A stretch of DNA of 64,000 bases from JANQOH01 sp965201115 (lineage in GTDB: Bacteria; Pseudomonadota; Alphaproteobacteria; UBA7887): assembly GCA_965201115.1 (NCBI GenBank), contig OZ241745.1, positions 372,001-436,000 of the forward strand. Direction: 5' to 3'. How positions within the stretch are numbered: position 1 is the stretch's first letter; every line of letters begins with the position of its first letter. Below the pieces are notes generated by a model. It had not been told where the DNA came from. It did not search any database and was given only the letters and a program-made list of their open reading frames with translations. The translations under genes and the position numbers were made by a program. Positions 37,383 through 46,052 of the stretch are shown one piece after another.

Positions 37383-40268
37383 ATGGCCGAACATGTAGCA
37401 GAGATCGGCGGCGCGGACGAGACTCCTCTCGCGCGGCGGCTGCGCCGCGAGGTCTCGGGCGACGTCCTGTTCGACGCCTTTTCGCGCGGGCGCTACGCCA
37501 CCGATGCGTCGATCTACCAGATCGCGCCGCTCGGTGTCGTCCTGCCGAAAACGCCCGCCGATGTCGCCGCCGCCATCGCCATTGCGCGCGAGGAGGGCGC
37601 GCCCGTCCTGCCGCGCGGCGGCGGCACTTCGCAGTGCGGCCAGACGGTGGGCCGCGCGCTGGTTATCGACACGTCGAAATATCTCGACGCCATCGTGGAG
37701 ATCGACGACGAGCGGCGGCGGGCGCGGGTCCGGCCCGGCCTCGTCCTCGACCGGCTGAACGCCGCGCTGGCGCCGCGCGGGCTGTTCTTTCCCGTCGATG
37801 TCTCGACCGGCAGCCGCGCCACGCTCGGCGGCATGGCCGGCAACAACAGTTGCGGCGCGCGATCGATCCGCTACGGCAACATGGTCCACAATGTCCGCGC
37901 CGTCGAAGCCGTGCTGGCGTCGGGCGCGGCGCATCGTTTCGGGCCGGTTCCGGGCAATCTCGACGGCGTGGACGCGGCGCCCGAACTCGCCGCTCTGATA
38001 CAGGATCTGCGCGCGCTGGCGGCGCGCGAAGCCGGCGAAATCGCGGCGCGCTTCCCGAAACTCCTGCGCCGCGTCGGCGGCTACAATATCGACACGATCC
38101 GCCCCTCGGGACACAACATGGCGAGCCTGCTGGTGGGGTCGGAAGGCACGCTCGGTTTTTTCACCGAACTCGAGCTGGACCTTCAACCGCTTCCTCGCCA
38201 TGCCGCCTTGGGCGTCTGCCGGTTCGATTCCCTGCTCGCGGCCATGCGCGCGACGAAACCCATCGTGGAGCTGGGGCCCAGCGCGGTGGAGCTGGCGGAC
38301 CGGACCTTGCTCTCGCTGGCCGGGGCCGCGCCGCAATTCCGCGCCACGGTGGAGCGCTTCGCGCCCGGCCCTCCCGCCGCCGTCCTGCTCGTCGAGTTCG
38401 CCGGCGGCGAGCCGGGGCCGCAGCGGCGCGCGCTGGCGGACCTGGAAGCGCTGCTGGGCGATCTCGGCGCCCCCGGCGCGGTAACCGTCGTCCCCGACCC
38501 CGCAGCGCAGCGCGACATCTGGGAAATGCGCAAGGCCGGCCTCAATATCGTCATGTCGATGAAAGGCGACGGCAAGCCCGTTTCCTTCGTGGAAGACTGC
38601 GCAGTCTCGCTCGACGACCTCCCCGAATATGTGGAGCGCATGAGCGCGCTGTTCGCGCGCCGCGGCGTGCAAGGCACGTGGTATGCGCACGCCTCGGTGG
38701 GATGCCTGCATGTGCGCCCCGTGCTGAACATGAAGGACCCGGAAGCGGCGAAAACCATGCGCGCCATCGCCGAGGAAGCGTTCGCCATGGTGCGCGCCTA
38801 CAAGGGGTCGCATTCCGGCGAGCACGGCGACGGCATCGTGCGTTCGGAGTTCCACGAAGCGATGTTCGGGCCGCGGCTCGCGCGCGCGTTCGAGGCGGTG
38901 AAGGATCGCTTCGACCCCGGCGGGTTGTTCAACCCCGGCAAGATCGTGCGCGCGCCGCGCATGGACGACCGCATGCTGTTTCGCTACCCGCCGGGCTATG
39001 CGCCCGTTCCCTTCGCGCCCGCGCTCGATTGGTCGGAGCACGGCGCGGGCGGGCTGCTGGCGGCGGCGGAGATGTGCAACGACAACGGCGCCTGCCGCAA
39101 GGCCGCGGGCGGCGTCATGTGCCCGTCGTACCGGGCGACGCGCGACGAGGCGCATGTCACGCGCGGCCGCGCCAACGCGATGCGCCTGGCGCTGACCGGC
39201 CAGCTGGGGCCGGACGCGATGGCGTCCGACGGCATGGCGGAGGCGATGGCGCTGTGCCTGGGCTGCAAGGCGTGCCGCCGCGAATGCCCCACCGGCATAG
39301 ACATGGCGCGCATGAAGATCGAGGCGCTGCATGCGCGGGCGTGGGCGCGCGGCTTCAGCGCGCGCGATCGCGTCATCGGCTGGCTGCCGCGCTACGCGCC
39401 GTGGGCGTCGCGCGCGGCGGCGCTCGCGAACCTGCGCAACCGCTCCGCGCTGCTGCGCCGCGCCGGCGAGGCGTGGCTCGGCCTGAGCGCGGCGCGCGAC
39501 CTGCCGCGCTGGGCGCCGCGCCCCTATCTCGAAACCCCGGCGCCGGACGGCAGGCCCGACGTCGCGCTGTTCGTCGATACGTTTTCCACGTGGTTCGAAC
39601 CGGAGGTTCCGCGCGCCGCCCGGCGCGCGCTGTGCGCGGCGGGACGGCGCGTGATCGTGCCGCGCGGACGCGGACGGCCGCTCTGCTGCGGGCGCACATT
39701 CCTTGCCGTCGGCGCCGTGGAGCAGGCGCGCGCGGAGGCGCGGCGCGCGCTCGCCGTGCTGGCGCCGATGGCCAGCGCCGGGCTGCCCATCGTCGGCGTG
39801 GAGCCCTCATGCCTGCATACGCTGGCGGACGAATGGCCCGTTCTGGCGCCGGGCGCCGACGCCGACGCGGTCGCGAAAGCCGCCGTTCCGCTGGAGAGCT
39901 TCCTGTTGCGCAACCCCAGCGCGTTCGCGCCGCGCGCGCTGCCGCCGCGCCGCGTGCTGTTGCATACGCATTGCCACCAGAAAGCATTCGGCGCGGCGGG
40001 CGACGCGGCCGCTCTGCTGGCGCGTATTCCGGGCCTGGCGGTCGAGCCGATCGAATCGACCTGCTGCGGCATGGCCGGCGCGTTCGGCTATCAGGCGGAA
40101 ACCGAGCCTGTTTCCCGCGCCATCGCCGTGCTGGACCTGGCCCCCGCCCTCGCCGCCGCGCCGGACGCCGAGATAGCGGCCAGCGGCTTCAGCTGCCGCC
40201 GCCAAATCGCCGACACAGCCGCCCGCCCCGCCCGCCACGCGGCCATGTATCTGGCAGAGGCGGCATGA
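37383..40268 (+). CDS. FAD-linked oxidase with 4Fe-4S and CCG domains (GlcD-GlcF fusion/YdiJ-like)
   Basis: A 961-residue fusion. The N-terminal FAD_binding_4 domain has LPRGGGTSQCGQTVGRAL and GSRATLGGMAGNNSCGARSI; the FAD-oxidase C-terminal domain has HASVGCLHVRPVLN and SHSGEHGDGIVRSEF. Two ferredoxin-like clusters follow (CNDNGACRKAAGGVMCPSY and CLGCKACRRECPTG), then a heterodisulfide-reductase-type CCG domain (LCCGRTF, HTHCHQKAFG, STCCGMAGAFGY). It probably oxidises a D-2-hydroxyacid and passes electrons to quinone. The start at 37383 avoids overlap with the divergent aminotransferase, leaving 20 bases between the two genes. Confidence 0.92.
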   Translation: MAEHVAEIGGADETPLARRLRREVSGDVLFDAFSRGRYATDASIYQIAPLGVVLPKTPADVAAAIAIAREEGAPVLPRGGGTSQCGQTVGRALVIDTSKYLDAIVEIDDERRRARVRPGLVLDRLNAALAPRGLFFPVDVSTGSRATLGGMAGNNSCGARSIRYGNMVHNVRAVEAVLASGAAHRFGPVPGNLDGVDAAPELAALIQDLRALAAREAGEIAARFPKLLRRVGGYNIDTIRPSGHNMASLLVGSEGTLGFFTELELDLQPLPRHAALGVCRFDSLLAAMRATKPIVELGPSAVELADRTLLSLAGAAPQFRATVERFAPGPPAAVLLVEFAGGEPGPQRRALADLEALLGDLGAPGAVTVVPDPAAQRDIWEMRKAGLNIVMSMKGDGKPVSFVEDCAVSLDDLPEYVERMSALFARRGVQGTWYAHASVGCLHVRPVLNMKDPEAAKTMRAIAEEAFAMVRAYKGSHSGEHGDGIVRSEFHEAMFGPRLARAFEAVKDRFDPGGLFNPGKIVRAPRMDDRMLFRYPPGYAPVPFAPALDWSEHGAGGLLAAAEMCNDNGACRKAAGGVMCPSYRATRDEAHVTRGRANAMRLALTGQLGPDAMASDGMAEAMALCLGCKACRRECPTGIDMARMKIEALHARAWARGFSARDRVIGWLPRYAPWASRAAALANLRNRSALLRRAGEAWLGLSAARDLPRWAPRPYLETPAPDGRPDVALFVDTFSTWFEPEVPRAARRALCAAGRRVIVPRGRGRPLCCGRTFLAVGAVEQARAEARRALAVLAPMASAGLPIVGVEPSCLHTLADEWPVLAPGADADAVAKAAVPLESFLLRNPSAFAPRALPPRRVLLHTHCHQKAFGAAGDAAALLARIPGLAVEPIESTCCGMAGAFGYQAETEPVSRAIAVLDLAPALAAAPDAEIAASGFSCRRQIADTAARPARHAAMYLAEAA

Positions 40269-40278
40269 CGTTGCGTTG

Positions 40279-40959
40279 TCAGGAATGTATGTATCGCGAA
40301 TCGTTGTCGAATGCGTTCCGATTCTGCCGCGATGCCCCGGCGGCGTGCTGTTGCGATCTCGTCAATCCGTGCATATTGTCGCAAACTCTTGAGAATAAAT
40401 CGACTTTATCCTCTGTTTTTATTTCGGCAAGCGCAACGTAATTCATACGATTGCCGGTTAATTTCCTGTACTCTTGTTCCATTTCCCGTATAACAGCGCT
40501 CTTGCGTTCGTCCGGCAACATCCACCGCAGCACGCCGTCGCACAGGTCGTATTTCTTCTCGATTTCCTCGATCGGCGAGCATTGCACGCATAAACCCCAT
40601 GGAAACTTGCGCATTTCACGGAGAATCGCCGCGGCCAATTCCCTGTCGTCTCCGTCGTAAACCGACAAATGCGGCACGGCGTCGGGATAATGCGGCTTCC
40701 GGACCATTCCCCGGTCTATGCCTTCTACATGCAAAAATACCGTATTCTGCCGTCCCGTGAAAAAACTTCCGGGCGCGCCCAAACACACCGATCCCACCGT
40801 CTTCTTCATCCACCGTATTGATTTCCTTGGCTTTTTCGCGTACGGTCCGCGAAGCGTTATATGCGCACGTCTGACGTAGCCCGGCTGCAGCAGCAGCCGG
40901 GCAAGGTTGAACGACGCCCTGTATCGGGCATCGTCGACATATACGCCGTAGAAATACAT
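40279..40959 (-). CDS. Putative 2H phosphoesterase (two H-x-[ST] motifs), partner of nucleotidyltransferase
   Basis: A 226-residue protein. It carries two His-x-Ser/Thr motifs, HITL at residues 33-36 and HLSV at 97-100, each in a hydrophobic strand and 64 residues apart, the hallmark of the 2H phosphoesterase (LigT-like) superfamily. Known members cleave 2',3'-cyclic or 2'-5' phosphodiester bonds, including cyclic oligonucleotide signals. The MYFYGVYVDDARYRASFNLA start has no signal peptide. It begins 2 bases after the nucleotidyltransferase stop, so the two are one operon. Codon use is AT-richer than in the neighbours, suggesting transfer. The fold is an inference from the motifs. Confidence 0.65.
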   Translation of the reverse strand: MYFYGVYVDDARYRASFNLARLLLQPGYVRRAHITLRGPYAKKPRKSIRWMKKTVGSVCLGAPGSFFTGRQNTVFLHVEGIDRGMVRKPHYPDAVPHLSVYDGDDRELAAAILREMRKFPWGLCVQCSPIEEIEKKYDLCDGVLRWMLPDERKSAVIREMEQEYRKLTGNRMNYVALAEIKTEDKVDLFSRVCDNMHGLTRSQQHAAGASRQNRNAFDNDSRYIHS

Positions 40960-40961
40960 GG

Positions 40962-41984
40962 CTACACCAATAGATAGCGCAAATACTTGTCGCCGATGCC
41001 ATGCCGGCATATGCCCTTCAACAGCTCGTACATAGTATCTCCGAATTTGTCGGCTCTACGAAACGCGTCGGAGCGGAACCCCGTGCATCCGAAATTCGCT
41101 TTCAAGTCCTCAACCGGCACATCCGTTTGCTCTAAAAACCACTCGTACTCCGTCAACAGACTCTTGACCGTATCGTTCGAAATTCGGGAAAGGCGCTCTT
41201 TCGGCGACAGCAGCACGATATCCACGATGCGATCTTCCGCATTCCACTGTTCGCTTTCAAGGGAAATCGCATCGTGCAGAATTGCACAAATAGTTGCAAA
41301 ACAGGTCATCATTCTGCTGTATTTGAGCTTGAAATTCTTGATCTTTTGCGATACCCTCTTCTCCTCGTTTTCCGGCGGCTGGTTTCTCTTGTGCTCGTAA
41401 TTAAGGCACAGGGTTTTCCAAAACCGGACGATATCGTTCATAAGGAACGTAGGCTTGAAGTCCTCTTTGTGATCTTTAAAATCGCGAAGATACGAGCGCA
41501 CAACAGCTCGAACGTTTTTCCAATGCCGATCATTTCCGAAAACCGGGCGGCTCTCCAGAAGCATCAGCATCCTTGCAGTGAAGTAATTTCCGTAGTCGTC
41601 TTCGCGCCCGCCGAGGTGATTCAACAGATCCCTGCCATCCAAAATGCGGAGAAACCTGCCGTCGTCGGAGAATGGCGGAAATTCCATGCGCTCCGCGATC
41701 TCGATTAATTTCCCGAACAACCGCAGCTCCTGTATCCGGGTAACCGCCGGCGCCCCGGAGGCGGCGCCGACCGCGAAAAACAGATCGAGGTCCGAATGTT
41801 CCGACGCCTCCAACCGCGCATACGAGCCCGTGGCGTATATCGCCAGTCCCGGGATCGCCTTCGCCTCCGCGCATTCGGCAAGCTGCCGCGACAAATCGTC
41901 CAGCTTCGCCCTCGAATGCGCCGCCTTGCGCTCGACTATGCCTGCGCTGGCCGCCGATTCGCTTGCTTCGATGATCGAGTTCAC
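40962..41984 (-). CDS. Pol-beta-type nucleotidyltransferase domain protein
   Basis: A 340-residue protein with the nucleotidyltransferase signature GSYARLEASEHSDLDLFF (Gly53-Ser54 and Asp65-x-Asp67, ten residues apart), similar to GlnD/DUF294-type enzymes. The rest is helical and Lys/Glu/Asp-rich, with no recognisable regulatory domain. Expected activity is transfer of a nucleotide to a protein, RNA or small molecule, or synthesis of an oligonucleotide. The GTG start overlaps the stop of an upstream small protein (GTGA), and the phosphoesterase gene follows after 2 bases. The gene is clearly AT-richer than its flanks. Confidence 0.78.
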   Translation of the reverse strand: MNSIIEASESAASAGIVERKAAHSRAKLDDLSRQLAECAEAKAIPGLAIYATGSYARLEASEHSDLDLFFAVGAASGAPAVTRIQELRLFGKLIEIAERMEFPPFSDDGRFLRILDGRDLLNHLGGREDDYGNYFTARMLMLLESRPVFGNDRHWKNVRAVVRSYLRDFKDHKEDFKPTFLMNDIVRFWKTLCLNYEHKRNQPPENEEKRVSQKIKNFKLKYSRMMTCFATICAILHDAISLESEQWNAEDRIVDIVLLSPKERLSRISNDTVKSLLTEYEWFLEQTDVPVEDLKANFGCTGFRSDAFRRADKFGDTMYELLKGICRHGIGDKYLRYLLV

Positions 41985-42256
41985 TGTTCGCGATCCGCGC
42001 GCAACAAGGCGACGCTATCGGTCCGGGGCGCGCCTTTCGTCAATGCGAGAAGCTGGCGCGTGCGTTCGCAGAACGCGTCGATCCGGCTCCCGCGGGCTGC
42101 GTCATCCGCCGCCGCCTGCGCGTCCGCTTCCGAAGCTGTCCGCGCGCGCGAGCGAACAGCGCGGGCAGCCTCTCGCCGGGCGGAGCGCGCCGAACCGCGG
42201 TCGAGCCGAAGCAAACTGTCGAGGGGCGATCCAACGCTCACGACGGTGTCGGCCAT
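41981..42256 (-). CDS. Small protein, possibly antitoxin-like, heading the nucleotidyltransferase operon
   Basis: A 91-residue protein starting at the ATG at 42256, which has GGAGAG seven bases upstream. It has no clear family. The C-terminal end (LLALTKGAPRTDSVALLRADRE) resembles the tails of some VapB-like antitoxins by eye only. Unlike the two genes after it, it is GC-rich and Ala/Arg-rich. Its stop overlaps the GTG start of the nucleotidyltransferase, so the three genes form a translational unit. The role could be antitoxin, regulator or adaptor. Confidence 0.55.
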   Translation of the reverse strand: MADTVVSVGSPLDSLLRLDRGSARSARREAARAVRSRARTASEADAQAAADDAARGSRIDAFCERTRQLLALTKGAPRTDSVALLRADREQ

Positions 42257-42341
42257 GGTGTCTCTCCGGCGCTTCGCTACCCGGTCCGCGCGGCGCATGG
42301 CGGAGGCAAGACGGTTATTCTACCCGGCCCGGCGGCGCCTG

Positions 42342-44060
42342 TCAACTGTCGGCGTAGCAGTGCGTTTCCGCCTTGGCGCCAGGGTGGGTTACGGCGCCGC
42401 CGATGGCGGGGCCGACCAACTGGGCGTATTTCCACAGTTCGCCGGAGCGGCATTCGTTTTCGCGCTCGCGCCACGATTGGCGGCGGTCGGCGAGTTCGGC
42501 TTCCGCGAGCTCCACGTCGAGCTTCCCTTCCACGGCGTCGATGGCCACGATGTCGCCATCGCGGAGCAGGCCGATGGGGCCGCCGACGGCGGCTTCGGGG
42601 CCGACATGGCCGATGCAGAAGCCGCGCGTGGCGCCGGAGAAGCGCCCGTCGGTGACGAGCGCCACCTTGTCGCCCGAGCCTTGGCCGTAGAGCGCCGCTG
42701 TGGTCGCCAGCATTTCGCGCATGCCGGGGCCGCCGCGCGGACCTTCGTAGCGGATGACAAGCACGTCGCCGTCGTTGTAGTCGCGGCGCTCGACGGCGGC
42801 GAAACAATCTTCTTCGCAATCGAACACGCGCGCGGGGCCGCGGTGGACGAGTTTGGCCAGCCCCGCCACCTTCACGATGGCGCCTTCGGGCGCGAGATTG
42901 CCTTGCAGCCCCACCACGCCGCCGGTCGGCGTGATCGGCGCCGCGGTCCGCCGCACCACGTCCTGCTCCTCGGGGAACTCGAATCCCGCGAGATTTTCCG
43001 CCAGTGTCTTGCCCGTCACGGTCATGCAGTCGCCGTGGAGGTAGCCGCCGTCGAGCAGCGCCTTCATGATGACGGACACGCCGCCGGCCTCGTAGAGGTC
43101 TTTCGCGACATACCGCCCGCCGGGCTTGAGGTCGGCGATATACGGCGTGCGCTTGAATATCTCCGCCACGTCGAGCAGCGTGAAGTCGATCCCCGCCTCG
43201 TTCGCCATCGCCGGCAGGTGCAGGCCGGCATTGGTGGAGCCGCCCGACGCGGCGACCACGGTGGCGGCGTTTTCCAGCGCCTTGCGGGTCACGATGTCGC
43301 GCGGGCGCAGGCCCTCGGCGATCATGCGCATGACGGCGCGCCCCGCCGCGTCGGCGTATTCGTCGCGGCTCTCGTACGGCGCCGGCATGGCGGTGGAGTT
43401 GGGCACGGCGAGGCCGATCGCCTCCGACACGCAGGCCATGGTGTTGGCGGTGAACTGCCCGCCGCACGAACCGCCGGAGGGGCAGGCGACCCGCTCGAGC
43501 GCGCCGAGCTCCGCGTCGTCCATCTCGCCGGCGAAATGACGCCCGACGGCTTCGAACACATCCTGCACGGTGACGTCGCGGCCCTTGAACTTGCCGGGCA
43601 GGATCGACCCGCCGTAGATGAACGCGCTCGGCACGTTGAGCCGCAGCATGGCCATCATCATCGCCGGCAGGGACTTGTCGCAGCCGGCGATGCCCACCAA
43701 ACCGTCGTAGGCGTGGCCGCGTACGCACAGCTCCACCGTGTCGGCGATGGCTTCGCGGCTCGCCAGCGAGGCCTTCATGCCCTGATGCCCCATCGCGATG
43801 CCGTCGGTGACGGTGATGGTGGTGAACTCGCGCGGCGTACCGCCGGCGAAGGTGACGCCGCGCTTCACCGCCTGCGCCTGGCGCCGCAGGGTGATGTTGC
43901 ACGGCGCGGTCTCGTTCCACGTTGTGGCGACGCCCACGAACGGCTGGTGGATTTCCTTGTCGGTCAAACCCATCGCATAGTAGAATGCGCGGTGCGGCGC
44001 GCGCTCCGGTCCTTCGGTGGCGTGCCGGCTCGGCAGTTTGCTCTTGTCGAAACGGTTCAT
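42342..44060 (-). CDS. ilvD: Dihydroxy-acid dehydratase
   Basis: Dehydrates dihydroxy-isovalerate and dihydroxy-methylvalerate in branched-chain amino-acid synthesis. The ATG at 44060 has AGGAGGA upstream and gives 572 residues. Fe-S cluster and active-site segments are visible: NETAPCNITLRRQAQAVK, VGIAGCDKSLPAMMMAML, and PSGGSCGGQFTANTMAC, with TDGRFSGATRGFCIGHVGPE at the C-terminus. Complete. Divergent from the ThDP enzyme, with 122 bases between the starts in which no clear control element was seen. Confidence 0.97.
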   Translation of the reverse strand: MNRFDKSKLPSRHATEGPERAPHRAFYYAMGLTDKEIHQPFVGVATTWNETAPCNITLRRQAQAVKRGVTFAGGTPREFTTITVTDGIAMGHQGMKASLASREAIADTVELCVRGHAYDGLVGIAGCDKSLPAMMMAMLRLNVPSAFIYGGSILPGKFKGRDVTVQDVFEAVGRHFAGEMDDAELGALERVACPSGGSCGGQFTANTMACVSEAIGLAVPNSTAMPAPYESRDEYADAAGRAVMRMIAEGLRPRDIVTRKALENAATVVAASGGSTNAGLHLPAMANEAGIDFTLLDVAEIFKRTPYIADLKPGGRYVAKDLYEAGGVSVIMKALLDGGYLHGDCMTVTGKTLAENLAGFEFPEEQDVVRRTAAPITPTGGVVGLQGNLAPEGAIVKVAGLAKLVHRGPARVFDCEEDCFAAVERRDYNDGDVLVIRYEGPRGGPGMREMLATTAALYGQGSGDKVALVTDGRFSGATRGFCIGHVGPEAAVGGPIGLLRDGDIVAIDAVEGKLDVELAEAELADRRQSWRERENECRSGELWKYAQLVGPAIGGAVTHPGAKAETHCYADS

Positions 44061-44182
44061 TGCGGTTTGTCCTCCTGGATTGTCCGCCCTGCGCCGCGGG
44101 CGGGCGCGGCGCGCCAACATAGCGCCCGCGGGCCGCGCGTCAAACCGCCCGCGCCGGCGCGCCCCTTGCGGAGGCTCCGCCG

Positions 44183-46024
44183 ATGACGACCGTTCGCCTG
44201 ACGACGGCGCAGGCGCTTGTGCGCTGGCTCGCCGCGCAACGCACGCTCTGCGACGGGCGCGAAACGCCGTTCTTCGGCGGCGTATGGGCTATTTTCGGCC
44301 ACGGCAACGTCGCCGCGCTCGGCGAGGCGCTCTGGCGCGAGCGCGGCGCGCTGCCCACCCTGCGCGGCCATAACGAACAGGCGATGGCGCTGGCGGCCGT
44401 CGGTTTCGCGAAGGCGAGCCGCGCGCGGCGCGCGATGGCGTGCGCAACATCGATCGGCCCGGGCGCGACGAATCTCGTCACCGCGGCGGCGGCGGCGCAC
44501 GCGAACCGCCTGCCTCTGCTGCTGCTGCCGGCGGATGTCTTTGCCGGCCGCCGGCCCGATCCGGTCCTTCAGCAGATACAGGATTTCGGCGACGCCACCG
44601 TCTCGGCGAACGACTGCCTGCGCCCCGTGAGCCGCTACTTCGATCGCATCGCGCGGCCGGAACAGCTTCTCGACGCGCTTCCCCGGGCGATGACCGCGCT
44701 TGTGGACCCCGCCGCGCGCGGCCCGGCGACGCTGGCGCTGTGCCAGGACACACAGGCGGAGGCGTTCGATTTCCCGCTTTCGTTTTTCGAACCGCGGCGG
44801 CCGTGGGCGCCGCGCCGTCCGCCCGCCGACGCCGACTCGCTGGCCGCCGCGGCGGCGGCGCTGCGCGCGGCGCGGCGGCCGCTGATCGTCGCCGGCGGCG
44901 GCGTTCATTATGCCGAGGCCTGCCCCGCTCTTGCGGCGTTCGCGGCCCGCCACGGCGTTCCGGTCGCGGAAACCCATGCGGGCAAGGGCGCGCTGCCCGC
45001 CGCCGACCCGCTCAACGCCGGCGGAATCGGCGTCGGCGGCGCCGCGTCGGCGAACCGCCTGGCGGAAGAAGCCGATCTCGCGCTGGCGGCGGGAACGCGG
45101 CTCAACGACATCGCCACCGGCTCGCGCGCGTTGCTGCGCGGCGGCGCGGGGCGGATCATCGGGCTGAACGCCAATCCCCACGACGCCGCCCGCCACGGCG
45201 CGCTGCCGCTGGTCGCCGACGCCGGCGCGGGCCTCGCGCAATTGTCCGAGGCGCTCGGGGGCTGGCGCGCGCCGCGCGCGTGGCGCGACCGCGCCGCCGC
45301 CCTGCGCGCCGAATGGCGCGCCGCCGCGGCCGCCGCCGCGGCGCCGGGCGCGAACGCCCTGCCGTCGGACGCGCAGGTTATCGGCGCCGTACGGCGCGCG
45401 ACCGGGCCGCGCGATGTCGTCGTCGCCGCGGCCGGCGGCCTGCCCGGCGAGCTGCACAAATTATGGGATGCCGGCGAGCCGGGAACCTGCCACGTCGAAT
45501 ACGGCTATTCGTGCATGGGCTACGAAATCGCCGGCGCGCTCGGCGCGAAAATGGCGGCGCCCGAGCGCCGGGTCGTAGCGCTGGTTGGCGACGGTTCGTG
45601 GCTCATGATGAACTCGGAGATCGCGACCTCGGTGTCGCTCGGCCTGCCGTTGACCGTTGTCCTGCTCGACAATGGCGGCTTCGCCTGCATCGACCGCCTG
45701 CAGCGCGCGAGCGGCGGCGAACCGTTCGGCAATCTGTTCTCCGGCGCGCGGGAAACGCCGGCGGAGATCGATTTCGCCGCGCACGCCCGCGCGCTGGGCG
45801 CCGATGCGCGCAAGGTCTCCGGCCTCGCCGAGCTGGAAGACGCGGTGCGGCGGGCGAAGGACGCCGAACGCACGACGGTGTTCGTCATCGATACCGACCC
45901 CGCGGCGGCGACCGCGGCGGGCGGCTGCTGGTGGGACGTTCCGCCGCCGGAAGTCTCGGAAAGCCCCGCGGTCATGCGCGCCCGCGAGGCCTGGGACGCC
46001 ATGCGCCGCCGCCGCGACGGCTGA
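44183..46024 (+). CDS. ThDP-dependent enzyme, IolD-like (trihydroxycyclohexane-1,2-dione hydrolase)
   Basis: A 613-residue thiamine-diphosphate enzyme. The N-terminal domain has the cofactor glutamate in LRGHNEQAMALAAVGFA and the IGPGATNLVTAAAAA motif. The C-terminal domain has VEYGYSCMGYEIAGALGAKM and the ThDP/Mg motif LVGDGSWLMMNSEIATSVSL. The sequence follows IolD of inositol breakdown, including FFGGVWAIFGHGNVAALGEA near the N-terminus. No other iol gene is present in the window, so an inositol role is likely only by homology. The ring-opening hydrolase of another cyclic diketone is possible. Confidence 0.88.
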   Translation: MTTVRLTTAQALVRWLAAQRTLCDGRETPFFGGVWAIFGHGNVAALGEALWRERGALPTLRGHNEQAMALAAVGFAKASRARRAMACATSIGPGATNLVTAAAAAHANRLPLLLLPADVFAGRRPDPVLQQIQDFGDATVSANDCLRPVSRYFDRIARPEQLLDALPRAMTALVDPAARGPATLALCQDTQAEAFDFPLSFFEPRRPWAPRRPPADADSLAAAAAALRAARRPLIVAGGGVHYAEACPALAAFAARHGVPVAETHAGKGALPAADPLNAGGIGVGGAASANRLAEEADLALAAGTRLNDIATGSRALLRGGAGRIIGLNANPHDAARHGALPLVADAGAGLAQLSEALGGWRAPRAWRDRAAALRAEWRAAAAAAAAPGANALPSDAQVIGAVRRATGPRDVVVAAAGGLPGELHKLWDAGEPGTCHVEYGYSCMGYEIAGALGAKMAAPERRVVALVGDGSWLMMNSEIATSVSLGLPLTVVLLDNGGFACIDRLQRASGGEPFGNLFSGARETPAEIDFAAHARALGADARKVSGLAELEDAVRRAKDAERTTVFVIDTDPAAATAAGGCWWDVPPPEVSESPAVMRAREAWDAMRRRRDG

Positions 46025-46052
46025 CGCCGGGGCGGGGGGCGGTCCCGGGGGC

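Noticed and set aside
41981..42256. Calling the small protein a VapB antitoxin outright
   Set aside because: Only the C-terminal end looks similar and the partner gene is not a PIN toxin.
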